Positions 34,779-43,740 of a DNA stretch of 64,000 nt are shown one piece after another; positions within the stretch are counted from its first letter, which is position 1, and every line of letters starts with the position of its first letter. The stretch is from an uncultured Planctomycetota bacterium (lineage in GTDB: Bacteria; Planctomycetota; Phycisphaerae; SM23-33), in contig CAITIS010000004.1 in the NCBI GenBank assembly GCA_903892515.1, forward strand, positions 1 to 64,000, in the 5' to 3' direction. Under the pieces are notes generated by a model. The model had not been told where the DNA came from, did not search any database, and worked only from the letters and a program-made list of their open reading frames with translations. Position numbers and translations under genes: made by a program.

Positions 34779-36317
34779 TTACGCCCTGAGCACCACCTTG
34801 GGCCGCTTCTGGCCAGGCCGGAGCAGGTGTACCGCACAGGCCAGGCAGGGGTCGAAGGAGTGCACAACTCGCAGCAGTTCGATGGGCTGCGTTGTGTCGG
34901 CCACGGGCGTGCCCATGAGGGCTTGCTCCATGGCGCCCATCTGGCCGGAGTCGTCCTTTGGCGAGGCGTTCCACGCCGTGGGAGTGATGACCTGGTAGCG
35001 GGAGAGCTTGGAGTTGCGGATCTCCACCCAGTGTCCCAGGGCGCCACGGGCCGCCTCGGTCAGGCCGATGCCCGTCCCGCTCGCCGGCACGCTGGCCGCA
35101 CGGCAGGTCTGGCCGCCAACGACGAGCTGGTTCAGCCAGCCGTCCATGGCGTCGGCGATCTTCTGGGCCTCCAACGCCCGGGCCGCCACGCGGTCGATGA
35201 CCGACGGGCCGTTGCGGTAGTCGCCGTTCACCCACATGCGGGCCAACGGACCGACTTCGTACACGGCGTTGTCATAGCGAGGGGCCTTGAGCCAGGAATA
35301 CGCGCCGGCCTTGGCCGGGGACGGAGTCGTCGCGCCGGTGGCTGGATTCAGCCCGGTGGCCGAGGAGTAGTACCCGTACTTCACGTACTCCTTGATCGAC
35401 GTCGCGCTGACCGTTTGAAGCTGACCGTTGAGGACCCGTCCACGGGCCAGCAGCTTGTTGTTCGTGTTCGTCGTGGACAGGTCGAACACGCCGTACGCCA
35501 GCAGATTGCCCGAACCGCGTCCGATGGTCTTGTAGGCCGGGAAGAGGCTGGCCACAGCCAAGGCGTCGGGCACCATCGTATTGGTCAGGAAGTTCCGCAG
35601 TTCCGTCAACAGTGCCCGGAAGGCGGTGACCTTGTCGGCGGAGACGATCTCGGAACAGCCGCCGGGAGAGAAGGTAGGCGTGTGCGGCAGCTTGCCGCCG
35701 AAGATCGCGCCCATCTGGTGGGCCTTGCGCCGCATCGCCAGGGCCGTCAGGTAATTGTTCACCAGCGACTGGGCTGTTGCGCCCTTGGCCATGTCGCTAG
35801 TGGTGTACCGCGGGGTCCACGGGGACATGTCCAGGATGCCGGTGGTGTCAATGTAATCCGGCGCGGCCAAGTGGTAGAAGTGCAGAATGTGCGACTGAAT
35901 AAAGTTGGCGCCCAGGATCAGGTTTCGCATGACCCGGCCATTTTCGGTCGGAGTGATACGGAAGGCCTGTTCCAACGCCATCGATGACGCCATCGCATGG
36001 GATACCGGGCAGACGCCGCAGATTCGCTGCGTCAAGTGCACAGCGTCGCGCGGGTCGCGATTGAGCAGGATGTTCTCGAAACCGCGGAACATCGTGCCTT
36101 CGCACTTGGCGTCCACCACCTGCATTTGCCCGTTGACCTGATCCACGGTCACCTCGATGTCGAGATGGCCTTCGATGCGAGTCACCGGACCTACTTTGAA
36201 GGTCTTGGCCGCCGCGGTTGCGTGCGGCGTCACAGTCCCGGACGAGGGCTTGGAAGTGGCCGTCGCGGCCTTCTTCGTCTCGACCTCGTTCTCTGTCTCT
36301 TTCTCTTTCGTTGCCAT
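34779..36317 (-). CDS. [NiFe]-hydrogenase large subunit, periplasmic group 1-like
   Basis: 512 residues. The four nickel-binding Cys are in RICGVCPVSH (L1) and DPCLACAVH (L2). VGPVTRIEGHLDIEV is the conserved start of the fold, preceded by a ~40-residue Lys/Glu/Ala-rich extension. The final 15 residues after His are removed by a maturation protease. It pairs with the small subunit encoded 37 bp upstream, whose Tat signal would carry the dimer to the periplasm. Exact subgroup not assigned. It probably oxidises H2. Confidence 0.95.
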   Translation of the reverse strand: MATKEKETENEVETKKAATATSKPSSGTVTPHATAAAKTFKVGPVTRIEGHLDIEVTVDQVNGQMQVVDAKCEGTMFRGFENILLNRDPRDAVHLTQRICGVCPVSHAMASSMALEQAFRITPTENGRVMRNLILGANFIQSHILHFYHLAAPDYIDTTGILDMSPWTPRYTTSDMAKGATAQSLVNNYLTALAMRRKAHQMGAIFGGKLPHTPTFSPGGCSEIVSADKVTAFRALLTELRNFLTNTMVPDALAVASLFPAYKTIGRGSGNLLAYGVFDLSTTNTNNKLLARGRVLNGQLQTVSATSIKEYVKYGYYSSATGLNPATGATTPSPAKAGAYSWLKAPRYDNAVYEVGPLARMWVNGDYRNGPSVIDRVAARALEAQKIADAMDGWLNQLVVGGQTCRAASVPASGTGIGLTEAARGALGHWVEIRNSKLSRYQVITPTAWNASPKDDSGQMGAMEQALMGTPVADTTQPIELLRVVHSFDPCLACAVHLLRPGQKRPKVVLRA

Positions 36318-36354
36318 GAAAAGTAGCTCCTAGCTCTTGAATCGAGTCAAAGGG

Positions 36355-37590
36355 TTAGTCGTCGCCGCCGGAAGATCCGCCGGTGATGGACGGGTGGCCA
36401 GAGGGCAGAGCGCCGCTTCGGCCGTCACTGTGGCACTGGGCACAAACGGCAGCGTTACTGGTTCCACCGCCAGTGGTCCCGCCGCCGGTGGTGCCGCCGC
36501 CAGTCGTGCCGCCCGGAATGGACGGGTGGCCCGCAGGCAGAGCGCCGCTCCGGCCGTCACTGTGGCACTGGGCACAAACGGCCGCATTGCTGCCACCACC
36601 CGTGCTGCCCGTGCCGTGACAGGTCGAGCAGGGCTGCCGGTTGCCGTGGCTCTGCGTGGGCGGCGTGCCGTAGGCCGTTGTCAGGCCCCACTTGTAGAAG
36701 GGGCTGTAGTTGTCGGGGAAGCCCGGCTGCGTGCAGCCATGACAGGGGGCGCCGGCCTTGACGCACCAGTTCACGCCGGGCGTATTGGCGGCGGCGCTGT
36801 TCCAGCCGCGCGTCGGGCAGTCGCAGTACGTCTCAACGCCGCGGCAGCCCAGCAGCCGCAGACAGCCGGGGCTGCCCAGCGTCCGGGCATACGTGCCGCT
36901 GTTGTAGGCGGCCAGGTTGGGGCAGTTGGAGTGGACCGTCTTGCCGAAGAAGTCGGTTGGCCGGCCCTGGGCATCCAGAGTCGGCGCTCGGCCATTCTGG
37001 ATCATGTACGCGATCGTGCCCACGATCCAGTCCGGGCTGGCCGGACAGCCGGGGATATTCACGACTTTCTTGCCGGTCCCCAGGATGGTTTGCACGCCAC
37101 GGGCGCCGGTCGGGTTGGGCGTGCCGGCCGAGACGCCGCCGTAGGTGGCGCAATTGCCCACCGCCAGGATGAAGCCGGTGTTCTGGGCGAAGGTCTTGAC
37201 CGCGTTTTGCATGGTCATGCCCGGCCAGGCATAGCAATACCCGCCGTTGGCATTGGTCGGCACGGCGCCTTCGACGACCAGTACGTACTTGTTCAGACTG
37301 CGCGTGTCCAGAGCGGCCTTGACCGCCAGATCGCCGGCGGCGGCCATGACAGTTGGATGGTAATTCAGGTCGATCGTCTTGGTCAGGAGGTTGTCAATGG
37401 TGGCGTAATAGATGGTGTTCAGCAGTGATACCGAACAGCCATTACACCCTTGCCCCTGAAGCCATACGACCGCCAGATTGCCTTCAGCTGCCAGTGCTTT
37501 GCGGAACCCTTCGATTCCGGCAAAGTTGAGCCCCAACGCAGCCGCTACTGCGGAGGAGCCCTTCAGAAAATCGCGGCGGGTCAAATGCAT
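36355..37590 (-). CDS. [NiFe]-hydrogenase small subunit fused to a tri-heme c-type tail
   Basis: A twin-arginine signal (LTRRDFLKGSSAVAAAL) precedes the small-subunit fold with proximal cluster Cys CNGCSVSLL and GNCATYGGV. The distal set is VHSNCP…CLRLLGC, and the medial set is NWCVKAGAPCHGC then PGFPD. In place of the usual C-terminal membrane anchor there are three CxxCH motifs: CSTCH (~321), CAQCH (~339) and CAQCH (~383). The last two sit in a near-identical ~29-residue duplication (SNAAVCAQCHSDGRSGALP…GHPSI) joined by a TTGGG-TTGGG-TTGGG linker. No cytochrome b gene is nearby, so the hemes may be the electron exit. The heme role is inferred. Confidence 0.93.
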   Translation of the reverse strand: MHLTRRDFLKGSSAVAAALGLNFAGIEGFRKALAAEGNLAVVWLQGQGCNGCSVSLLNTIYYATIDNLLTKTIDLNYHPTVMAAAGDLAVKAALDTRSLNKYVLVVEGAVPTNANGGYCYAWPGMTMQNAVKTFAQNTGFILAVGNCATYGGVSAGTPNPTGARGVQTILGTGKKVVNIPGCPASPDWIVGTIAYMIQNGRAPTLDAQGRPTDFFGKTVHSNCPNLAAYNSGTYARTLGSPGCLRLLGCRGVETYCDCPTRGWNSAAANTPGVNWCVKAGAPCHGCTQPGFPDNYSPFYKWGLTTAYGTPPTQSHGNRQPCSTCHGTGSTGGGSNAAVCAQCHSDGRSGALPAGHPSIPGGTTGGGTTGGGTTGGGTSNAAVCAQCHSDGRSGALPSGHPSITGGSSGGDD

Positions 37591-37607
37591 TGTTGAGTCT
37601 CCTTAGA

Positions 37608-37907
37608 CTAAAACTCACCGTTTTGCGGGTTGCCTGTTATGGAGTCGGCCGGGCGCTCCGGCCGAGAGTCATGCGCGATTCGATCCTTGCGAGCCTCCAA
37701 CTGGGCGAGCATCGCCTGCTGAAGGGCCTGCACGTGGGTCTGGCGGCGATGCTGCCGCCCGAGTTCCTTACCGGCCGCATCGGCCGTGGGGGCGGAAAAC
37801 ACCTCGCCGATCTCCGTCAACCGATCCGCCTTTGTAGAGGCCCAGTCAGAAAAGAGCCTTTTAAGGAGTTCCAGGATCGACGGGGATGTCGGTTGGGTTG
37901 CACTCAT
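37608..37907 (-). CDS. Hypothetical protein, first gene of the [NiFe] operon
   Basis: 99 residues, soluble, with no Cys. An N-terminal helix (ILELLKRLFSDWASTKADRL) and a Gln/His/Arg-rich middle (RQHRRQTHVQALQQAMLAQL) are visible. Only 17 bp separate it from the small subunit gene, and two palindromic operators lie upstream. It might be a dedicated chaperone or assembly factor, but no family is recognised. Confidence 0.6.
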   Translation of the reverse strand: MSATQPTSPSILELLKRLFSDWASTKADRLTEIGEVFSAPTADAAGKELGRQHRRQTHVQALQQAMLAQLEARKDRIAHDSRPERPADSITGNPQNGEF

Positions 37908-37976
37908 TGGCCACCTGCCTCCGGCGGGCCGCTGACGCGCTCACTGCTTGCGGTCTGACGCCTGCCATGTCGTATA

Positions 37977-37991
37977 TACCACAGCGTGATA
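37977..37991. promoter_or_regulatory. Palindromic operator TACCACAGCGTGATA upstream of the [NiFe] operon
   Basis: Matches TATCACAnTGTGATA at 12 of 14 arm positions; 70 bp before the first gene of the operon. Confidence 0.5.
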
Positions 37992-38144
37992 CGCATCATA
38001 TCGACCGGCTCTCAGCTGCACAACAGGAAACTTGCTTACCGCCGCGAAACGAGACACACACAGAGGCTGCACAATCTACGTCTTGCGCCTCTACCGAGAA
38101 ACTACGCGGGGATGCAGTGGGCGGTGCGAAGAAATTGAACAAAT

Positions 38145-38159
38145 TATCACAACGTGATA
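38145..38159. promoter_or_regulatory. Palindromic operator TATCACAACGTGATA upstream of the [NiFe] operon
   Basis: 13 of 14 arm positions match the consensus. It lies 238 bp before the operon's first gene, inside the 296-bp gap 37908-38203. No other element is obvious there. Confidence 0.55.
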
Positions 38160-38203
38160 TAGCTGTGGTGGGCGCGGCGGGTAAGTCGTGAAACGCAAGA
38201 GTG

Positions 38204-39319
38204 TTAGCTGGCCAGGCTGACGCCGATCAGGCGGCCCAAACCGAACGTGATGGCCGCGGCCAGGAGCCCCAGGATGACTTGGCGCGACCCCGTCGCCAGC
38301 ATGGATCGGCCGGTGAAGAGCGTGATGCCCCCGCCGATGAGAAAAAGCCCCAGCGTGCTGACGCCGGCGCTGACGGCAATGGCGGCCCGTCCGTGCAGGA
38401 GCCAAAACGGGAACAAAGGAATCACCGCCCCGACGGCGAAGAGGGCGAACGACGTCACCGCCGCCACGCCGGCTGAGCCGCCCAATTCACGTGGGTCGAT
38501 TCCCAACTCTTCCCGGCTAAGCGTCGCGATCGCGCTGCCGCGGTCGGACATGATGTGGTCGGCCAGTTCGCGGGCGCGATCGGAAGGCAGGCCGCGGGAC
38601 TCGTAGATGAGGGCCAGTTCCTCGGCCTCCTCGGCTGGGTTGGCCGCTATCTCGGCCTCTTCAATCTGGATCTGCCGCTGGTATAGTTCGCGCGAACTCT
38701 TCACGGAGAGCCACTCACCAATGGCCATCGAGCACGCGCCTGCCAGCAGCCCTGCCAGGCCCGCCAGCAGCACCTGGTTGGGGCTGAATTCCGCCCCGGC
38801 CACACCCATGATCAGGCTCAGGTTTGAAAGCAGACCGTCGTTGGCGCCCAGCACGGCCGCTCGCAGCGCATTTCCGCCGCCGGCGCGATGCCGGCCCTCC
38901 AGCGTGGCCACCGTCCCACCGTCGATGCCGCCCTTATCGGACGCCATTTCCCGCAGCAGCCGGGCGTGCGAGGCCTCGTCGCCCGCCATGGTGGAGGCGT
39001 TCTGGTTGCGATACCCCTCCGAGCCGGCTTCCTCCATGCCGACCACGGAGGGCAGGACCAGGGCTGAGCCAAACCGCTTCGCCAGCCAGATAAGCAGGCG
39101 CGTGCGAAGCCGGGGACGGAACCGTGGGAGCGACACGCCCGCGTCGGTCAGCTTCTGCCGCCATGCCTGTGCGTGCCGTTCTTCGACGGCGGCAAAACGA
39201 CGATAGACCTCGGCCAGATGCGGATCTTTCTCCGCCAAGGCCAGCGCCTGGTACAGCTCGATGCCGTTCAGTTCGTCCGCCAGGTTGGCTAGGCTACGCG
39301 GGGATTCCCGATCATCCAT
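38204..39319 (-). CDS. Ferritin-like/VIT1 fusion, probable iron (or manganese) transporter
   Basis: 371 residues. The first ~150 form a rubrerythrin-like four-helix domain (ELYQALALAEKD… AVEERHAQAWRQ, EEAGSEGYRNQ, GDEASHARLLREM) with the paired Glu/ExxH iron ligands. The rest is a VIT1/CCC1 membrane domain with AAVLGANDGLLSNLSLIMGV, SMAIGEWLSV and three C-terminal membrane helices. This is the architecture of membrane-bound ferritin (MbfA/erythrin-VIT) proteins that export iron under oxidative stress. The exported rubrerythrin gene lies 74 bp upstream on the same strand. Confidence 0.92.
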   Translation of the reverse strand: MDDRESPRSLANLADELNGIELYQALALAEKDPHLAEVYRRFAAVEERHAQAWRQKLTDAGVSLPRFRPRLRTRLLIWLAKRFGSALVLPSVVGMEEAGSEGYRNQNASTMAGDEASHARLLREMASDKGGIDGGTVATLEGRHRAGGGNALRAAVLGANDGLLSNLSLIMGVAGAEFSPNQVLLAGLAGLLAGACSMAIGEWLSVKSSRELYQRQIQIEEAEIAANPAEEAEELALIYESRGLPSDRARELADHIMSDRGSAIATLSREELGIDPRELGGSAGVAAVTSFALFAVGAVIPLFPFWLLHGRAAIAVSAGVSTLGLFLIGGGITLFTGRSMLATGSRQVILGLLAAAITFGLGRLIGVSLAS

Positions 39320-39393
39320 GGCTGCTCCTGTCCTGATCGCATGCTTGCCCTTCCAATGTAGCGGCCAAGTCGAGTGCGCCCATAGTGGATCTG

Positions 39394-40077
39394 CTATTCC
39401 ACCGTAAGAAACGTGACCTTGCGGGATGCGCAGACCGGGCAGCTGTCCGGCGCCGCTCCGAGCATAAGCGTTCCGCAGACGGGGCAGACCGACATTTGAG
39501 TCTCCATATCCTTGCCGGCATGGAGTGCCGCAAGCCCTTGTTTGAGAACGTTGCTGTGGATTTCACTAGCGCCAGTGAGTTTGCGCAACGCGGAGGCCTC
39601 GCTTGGATGGTCTGTTTGCTCGGCCTGGGCCGAATGCTTCGGCAGCACCTCGCTGGCCAGGTAGTGCTCGTAGTCGGCGCTGGCTTGAAGATTGGCGGCA
39701 GTGTCTTTGACGGCCTCTCGCACGAGCAGCAGCAGGTCAGCGTGGACCCGCTCCGCCTCGGCCAGAGTGCGGAAGAGCCTGGCGATTCCGGGGCGTTTGT
39801 CCCGCATCGCCTGCTGGGCGAAGACGCGGTAGGAATACCCAACCTGGCATTCCTCGGCGAAGTCGTCCTTCAACTCTTGGGCCAGGGATTTTTCCGCCGG
39901 CTGCGAACTGGCGGGCTGCGTGGTCTGGGCCATCAACGAACCGATCGGCCCGGAGGCTGCGTATGCCATGGCCGCCAGCGCGGGCACGCCCAGCACGCTA
40001 GTAAGAAAGGTTCTTCGAGACGATTCCAGTGAGTCGGCGTCTGTAAGCGTTTGGGGGGCACTCTTCACCTCGGCCAT
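39394..40077 (-). CDS. Tat-exported rubrerythrin with C-terminal rubredoxin-like site
   Basis: AGGAG precedes ATG 40077. A twin-arginine signal (SSRRTFLTSVLGVPALAAMA) is followed by a ferritin-like domain (EECQVGYSYRVFAQQA, LAEAERVHADLLL, GASEIHSNVLKQGLAALH). A short rubredoxin-like knuckle pair (CPVCGTLMLGAAPDSCPVC) closes it. Rubrerythrins are normally cytoplasmic peroxide reductases, so the Tat signal points to a periplasmic version. Likely co-transcribed with the VIT protein. Confidence 0.9.
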   Translation of the reverse strand: MAEVKSAPQTLTDADSLESSRRTFLTSVLGVPALAAMAYAASGPIGSLMAQTTQPASSQPAEKSLAQELKDDFAEECQVGYSYRVFAQQAMRDKRPGIARLFRTLAEAERVHADLLLLVREAVKDTAANLQASADYEHYLASEVLPKHSAQAEQTDHPSEASALRKLTGASEIHSNVLKQGLAALHAGKDMETQMSVCPVCGTLMLGAAPDSCPVCASRKVTFLTVE

Positions 40078-40390
40078 AAGAACTCTCCTGCAAAGGGTTG
40101 TGAGATTCTAGGCGCGCGGGGCTGATGCCCGGCACACTGTTGCAACTCATATGCTGGATGCGGTTGTCGGTGGCACGGTCTTTATGGCGTGACGCTGGAA
40201 AATACAGTTCCCGATAGGGATTTTCTGGAAACCGCGGCGACAGCATTCCTACCATGCAGAGACTTCGACCGGGACTTTCGGCAAGTCCTTCTGCGGAATT
40301 GGATCAGTGTTCCTTCGCCGGGAACCGGAATACATGGATATGGACTTCCGTCGCGCTGAGGCAGGGACAGCCAGGAGAAGAGTGTTACCG

Positions 40391-41764
40391 ATGAGGCTAT
40401 CGGCCGGGATAGGGTGCATCATTCTATTGATGTTCGTGGGATGCTCCCTCGAACCGCCGGCGGCATCGTCGGAGCGAAAGTCGGTCGCGCAAGCGGGCCG
40501 GCGCTACGAAAAGCCATACGACCAGCGTCAGATTCCCGAGCTTCCGTCGCAGCCCACTTGGCAGGATGTTTTGCAGCGGGCGTTTCTGGCCAATGGCGAG
40601 TTGGAAGCGGCGTACTTCGAGTGGAAAGCGGCAGTGGACGTGATTCGCGGCACGGGCGAATGGCCCAACACGATGACCGGGCTGGGCTACAGCTACTTCT
40701 GGAGTCGCGACAACATCAAAGGCTGGAACCGCACTACCCTCAATCTCCAAAGCGATCCGTCGGCGACGGTGGCCTTCCCGCTCAAGACGGCCCAGGCCGC
40801 CAAGATCGCCCACGACGACGCCGTGGCGAAGGCTCGGCGGTTCGCTGAGACCAAGTTCGCCGTGCAGCGAAAGGTGTTAACCGCGTACTATGAGTACGCC
40901 CTGGCCTCCGAGAAGCTCCGGCTGCAGCAGGAGAGCGTGCGACTGCTGCAAGTCATTGCCGATTCCGCCGGACAGCGCGTGCAGACGGGCGGCCCGCAGG
41001 AAGATATGCTGCGTGCGCAGACAGAATATGAGCTGGGCGACAACGAGTTTGAGAACCTCAAGGTGGATGTCATGGTTCAGCGGGCGAACCTGAATGCGCT
41101 GCTGAGCCGGCCACCCGAAGCTCCGCTGGACGTGCCGCAATTGCCGCCGGCGCGAAGCTGGCAAGGTCAGGAAGACCGGCTGATTCTCCAGGCCGTTGAC
41201 GCCAATCCCGAACTGGCAGCGTTGGCGGCTGAACTCAAGAGTCGCCAGGACGCGGTCGAACTGGCGAAGCTGGCGTGGATCCCGGACTTTAACATTGGCT
41301 TTTCCTGGACGGGTGACGCGTCCAAGGCGATCAACGCGATGATTATGGCCCCGACGACCGTGTTGCGGATTTCCGGCCAGATTGACGCATCCAAATCGCT
41401 GCTTCGGCAGGCGCAGGCGACGACGCGGCAGACCCAGAGCGACAAGGCGGCCGAGTTTCTGTCTGCCTTCTACGAGTTCCACAACAGCCAGCGTCAGGTC
41501 GAACTGTTTCGCTCGCGGATCCTGCCGCGGGCGCAGCAGACGTGGGAAAACTCGACCCGGCTATACTCCAACGGGCAGTCGGGCGTAGTAGATTTCATCC
41601 AGAGCCAACGGACGCTGCTGCAGGTGCGGCAGTCCGTGGCGGAATCGGCCATGATGCGTGAGAAGAAGCTGGCGGAGATGGAGGCCTTGGCCGGAGTGGA
41701 TATTGAGGCCGTCGCGACGGCTTCCACGCAGCCGGCGTCGGCGCCGAGCCATGACAAGCCATAG
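40391..41764 (+). CDS. cusC: TolC/CusC-type outer membrane efflux lipoprotein
   Basis: Start chosen at ATG 40391 (AGGAGAAGAG upstream), which gives a lipoprotein signal ending LLMFVGC. The 457 residues show the long helical repeats of the outer membrane factor family (EKLRLQQESVRLLQVIADSA, QDAVELAKLAWIPDFNIGF, GQSGVVDFIQSQRTLLQV). It forms the outer membrane channel of the tripartite pump encoded by the two following genes. The 313-bp gap before it is shared with the divergent rubrerythrin gene and shows no clear operator. Confidence 0.9.
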   Translation: MRLSAGIGCIILLMFVGCSLEPPAASSERKSVAQAGRRYEKPYDQRQIPELPSQPTWQDVLQRAFLANGELEAAYFEWKAAVDVIRGTGEWPNTMTGLGYSYFWSRDNIKGWNRTTLNLQSDPSATVAFPLKTAQAAKIAHDDAVAKARRFAETKFAVQRKVLTAYYEYALASEKLRLQQESVRLLQVIADSAGQRVQTGGPQEDMLRAQTEYELGDNEFENLKVDVMVQRANLNALLSRPPEAPLDVPQLPPARSWQGQEDRLILQAVDANPELAALAAELKSRQDAVELAKLAWIPDFNIGFSWTGDASKAINAMIMAPTTVLRISGQIDASKSLLRQAQATTRQTQSDKAAEFLSAFYEFHNSQRQVELFRSRILPRAQQTWENSTRLYSNGQSGVVDFIQSQRTLLQVRQSVAESAMMREKKLAEMEALAGVDIEAVATASTQPASAPSHDKP

Positions 41765-41778
41765 TAACAGGACGAACG

Positions 41779-43725
41779 ATGGCAACAGAACAGCCCAATG
41801 AGCAGCCCCGCAAGCCGAGCTTCCGCAGGAGGCTTTTGACCGTCTTTGAGATCATCAACGTCCGGCTGCGGTTTATCGTGTTGATGGTCATCGTCGGCTT
41901 GATCGCCGGCAAGTGGGAAGACATCAGCAATCACCTCGATCGCTGGTTCCGGCCTCACCATGAAGCCGCCACGCAGCAGGCCGGCCAGGAGATGGAATAC
42001 TACTGTCCCATGCATCCCCAGGTCGTGCGGCCGGCGCCGGGCAACTGCCCGATCTGCGGCATGGCGCTGTCGCCTCGCCCCAAGCAGGCGCAGCAAGTTC
42101 TGCCCGAAGGCGTGCTGGCCCGCGTGCAGTTGACGCCGCAGAAGATGATCATGGGCCGGATCGGCGTCAGCCCCGTCGAGCACCGCCTGCTCAGCCGGGA
42201 AGTGCGGGCGGTGGGATTCGTTGACTATGACGAGACGCGGCGGGCGACCATCTCGGCCAGGACGGCTGGGCGAATCGACAAGCTGCTGGTCAATTACGTC
42301 GGCCAGCGCGTGGACAAGGGCGAGGAACTGGCCCTGTTCTATAGCCCCGACCTGGTCGTGGCGCAGCAGGAGCTTCTGACGGCCGTGAATGCGGGCAAGG
42401 TCTCCAGCACGCCCGGCGGCCAGATTCTCGTGGATGCCGCGCGAAACAAGCTGTTTCAGTGGGGGCTGACGGGCAAGCAGATCGACGCCATCATCGCCGG
42501 CGGAGCGGTGCAGACGGACCTGGCGATTACTTCGCCCATCGTCGGCATCGTCACCGAGAAGAAGGCGTTGGAGGGCCAGTACGTTTCGGCCGGGCAGGAA
42601 CTGTACACGGTAGCCGACCTGGGCAGCGTCTGGCTGCAAGCCAAGATATTTGAGAGCGAAGTGGCCGGCATCGACGTGGGGCAAGCGGTGGCAGTGGAGA
42701 CGACGGCGTATCCGGGTGAAACCTTCACTGGTCGGATCGCGTTCATGTCCTACGTGGTTGACCCGCAGACGCGGACAGTTTCGGCCCGCGTGCAGATCGA
42801 CAACCCGCAGTACAAGCTCAAGCCCGGCATGTACGCCGTGGCCAACATCCGCTTGCCCGTGGGCAAGGTCGAAGAACTAAAGCAGGCCGCGACGATGCCG
42901 ACGACGCATGAGATAGCGAAGACGGAAGGGCTTATTGGGCCCTACCTGGCCTTGGCCAAGGCCTACGCAGCCGACAAGACCGACGAATCCGCCTTCACCG
43001 CGATGATGGCCGCAGCGCATGAATTCGCGCAAGTCGAGCCGGCGGGGCAGGCCTTGCTGGCGGCGATTCACAGTGCGATGGGCAAGGATCTCAGCGCTCA
43101 GCGCGAGGCTTTCAAGGCCATCAGCACCGAGATGATCCATCTGCTGCAAGCCCGCCCGCCCGAAGGCAGGACGCTTTACACAGCCCACTGCCCGATGCTC
43201 AACGGAGACTGGCTGACGGAATCGCGTGAGATACTCAACCCGTATGCAGGCAGCCAGATGCTGACCTGCGGCGAGATCACCGGCGAGTTGAAGCCGACCG
43301 ACCTGCGTGAAGACGCCCAGTTCGTGCAGGGATATTACTGTCCGCTGACGCCCGATGCGATCACGCCCACGTCGCAGCCATGCCCGCTTGACGGTCAGCC
43401 GCTTATGCTCGTGCGGCGGCAGAAGGTGTTGGCCGTGCCGGTATCGGCCGTGATCGACACTGGCACGCGGAAGGTGGTATATCGTCAGGATGGCGAAGGC
43501 GTTTTCGACATGATCGAGGTGAAGTTGGGCGAGCGGGCCGGAGAGTTCTTCCCGGTGATTTCGGGCCTGACGGGCGGCGAGCAGATCGCATCGGCGGGCA
43601 CGTTCCTGGTCGATGCCGAGAACCGGCTCAACCCGGCCGTCAAGGCGCAATACTTCGGCGCCACGGGCTCTCCCGAGTCACCGGCAAGCGCGGCGCCGGC
43701 ACCAACTCCGGCACATCAGCATTAG
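41779..43725 (+). CDS. cusB: CusB-type periplasmic adaptor with heavy-metal-binding and DUF3347-like domains
   Basis: 648 residues. One N-terminal membrane anchor (RFIVLMVIVGLIAGKW) comes first, then a heavy-metal-binding domain YYCPMHPQVVRP…CPICGMAL (~73-103). The barrel-sandwich, lipoyl and membrane-proximal parts follow (AGRIDKLLVNYVGQRVDKGE). A DUF3347-like insert with AHCPMLNGDWL and EILNPYAGSQMLTCGE lies at ~470-515, then a second CPL…CPLDGQPL metal site. The His-ending tail (TPAHQH) may also bind metal. Delivers Cu(I)/Ag(I) or a similar ion to CusA. 14 bp after cusC. Confidence 0.92.
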   Translation: MATEQPNEQPRKPSFRRRLLTVFEIINVRLRFIVLMVIVGLIAGKWEDISNHLDRWFRPHHEAATQQAGQEMEYYCPMHPQVVRPAPGNCPICGMALSPRPKQAQQVLPEGVLARVQLTPQKMIMGRIGVSPVEHRLLSREVRAVGFVDYDETRRATISARTAGRIDKLLVNYVGQRVDKGEELALFYSPDLVVAQQELLTAVNAGKVSSTPGGQILVDAARNKLFQWGLTGKQIDAIIAGGAVQTDLAITSPIVGIVTEKKALEGQYVSAGQELYTVADLGSVWLQAKIFESEVAGIDVGQAVAVETTAYPGETFTGRIAFMSYVVDPQTRTVSARVQIDNPQYKLKPGMYAVANIRLPVGKVEELKQAATMPTTHEIAKTEGLIGPYLALAKAYAADKTDESAFTAMMAAAHEFAQVEPAGQALLAAIHSAMGKDLSAQREAFKAISTEMIHLLQARPPEGRTLYTAHCPMLNGDWLTESREILNPYAGSQMLTCGEITGELKPTDLREDAQFVQGYYCPLTPDAITPTSQPCPLDGQPLMLVRRQKVLAVPVSAVIDTGTRKVVYRQDGEGVFDMIEVKLGERAGEFFPVISGLTGGEQIASAGTFLVDAENRLNPAVKAQYFGATGSPESPASAAPAPTPAHQH

Positions 43726-43740
43726 CGGCGGGCGAACTGA

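Noticed and set aside
36460-36520. Short tandem repeats as a CRISPR-like or minisatellite element
   Set aside because: The repeats encode the TTGGG linker in frame within the small subunit; no spacers. No CRISPR array is seen in the window.
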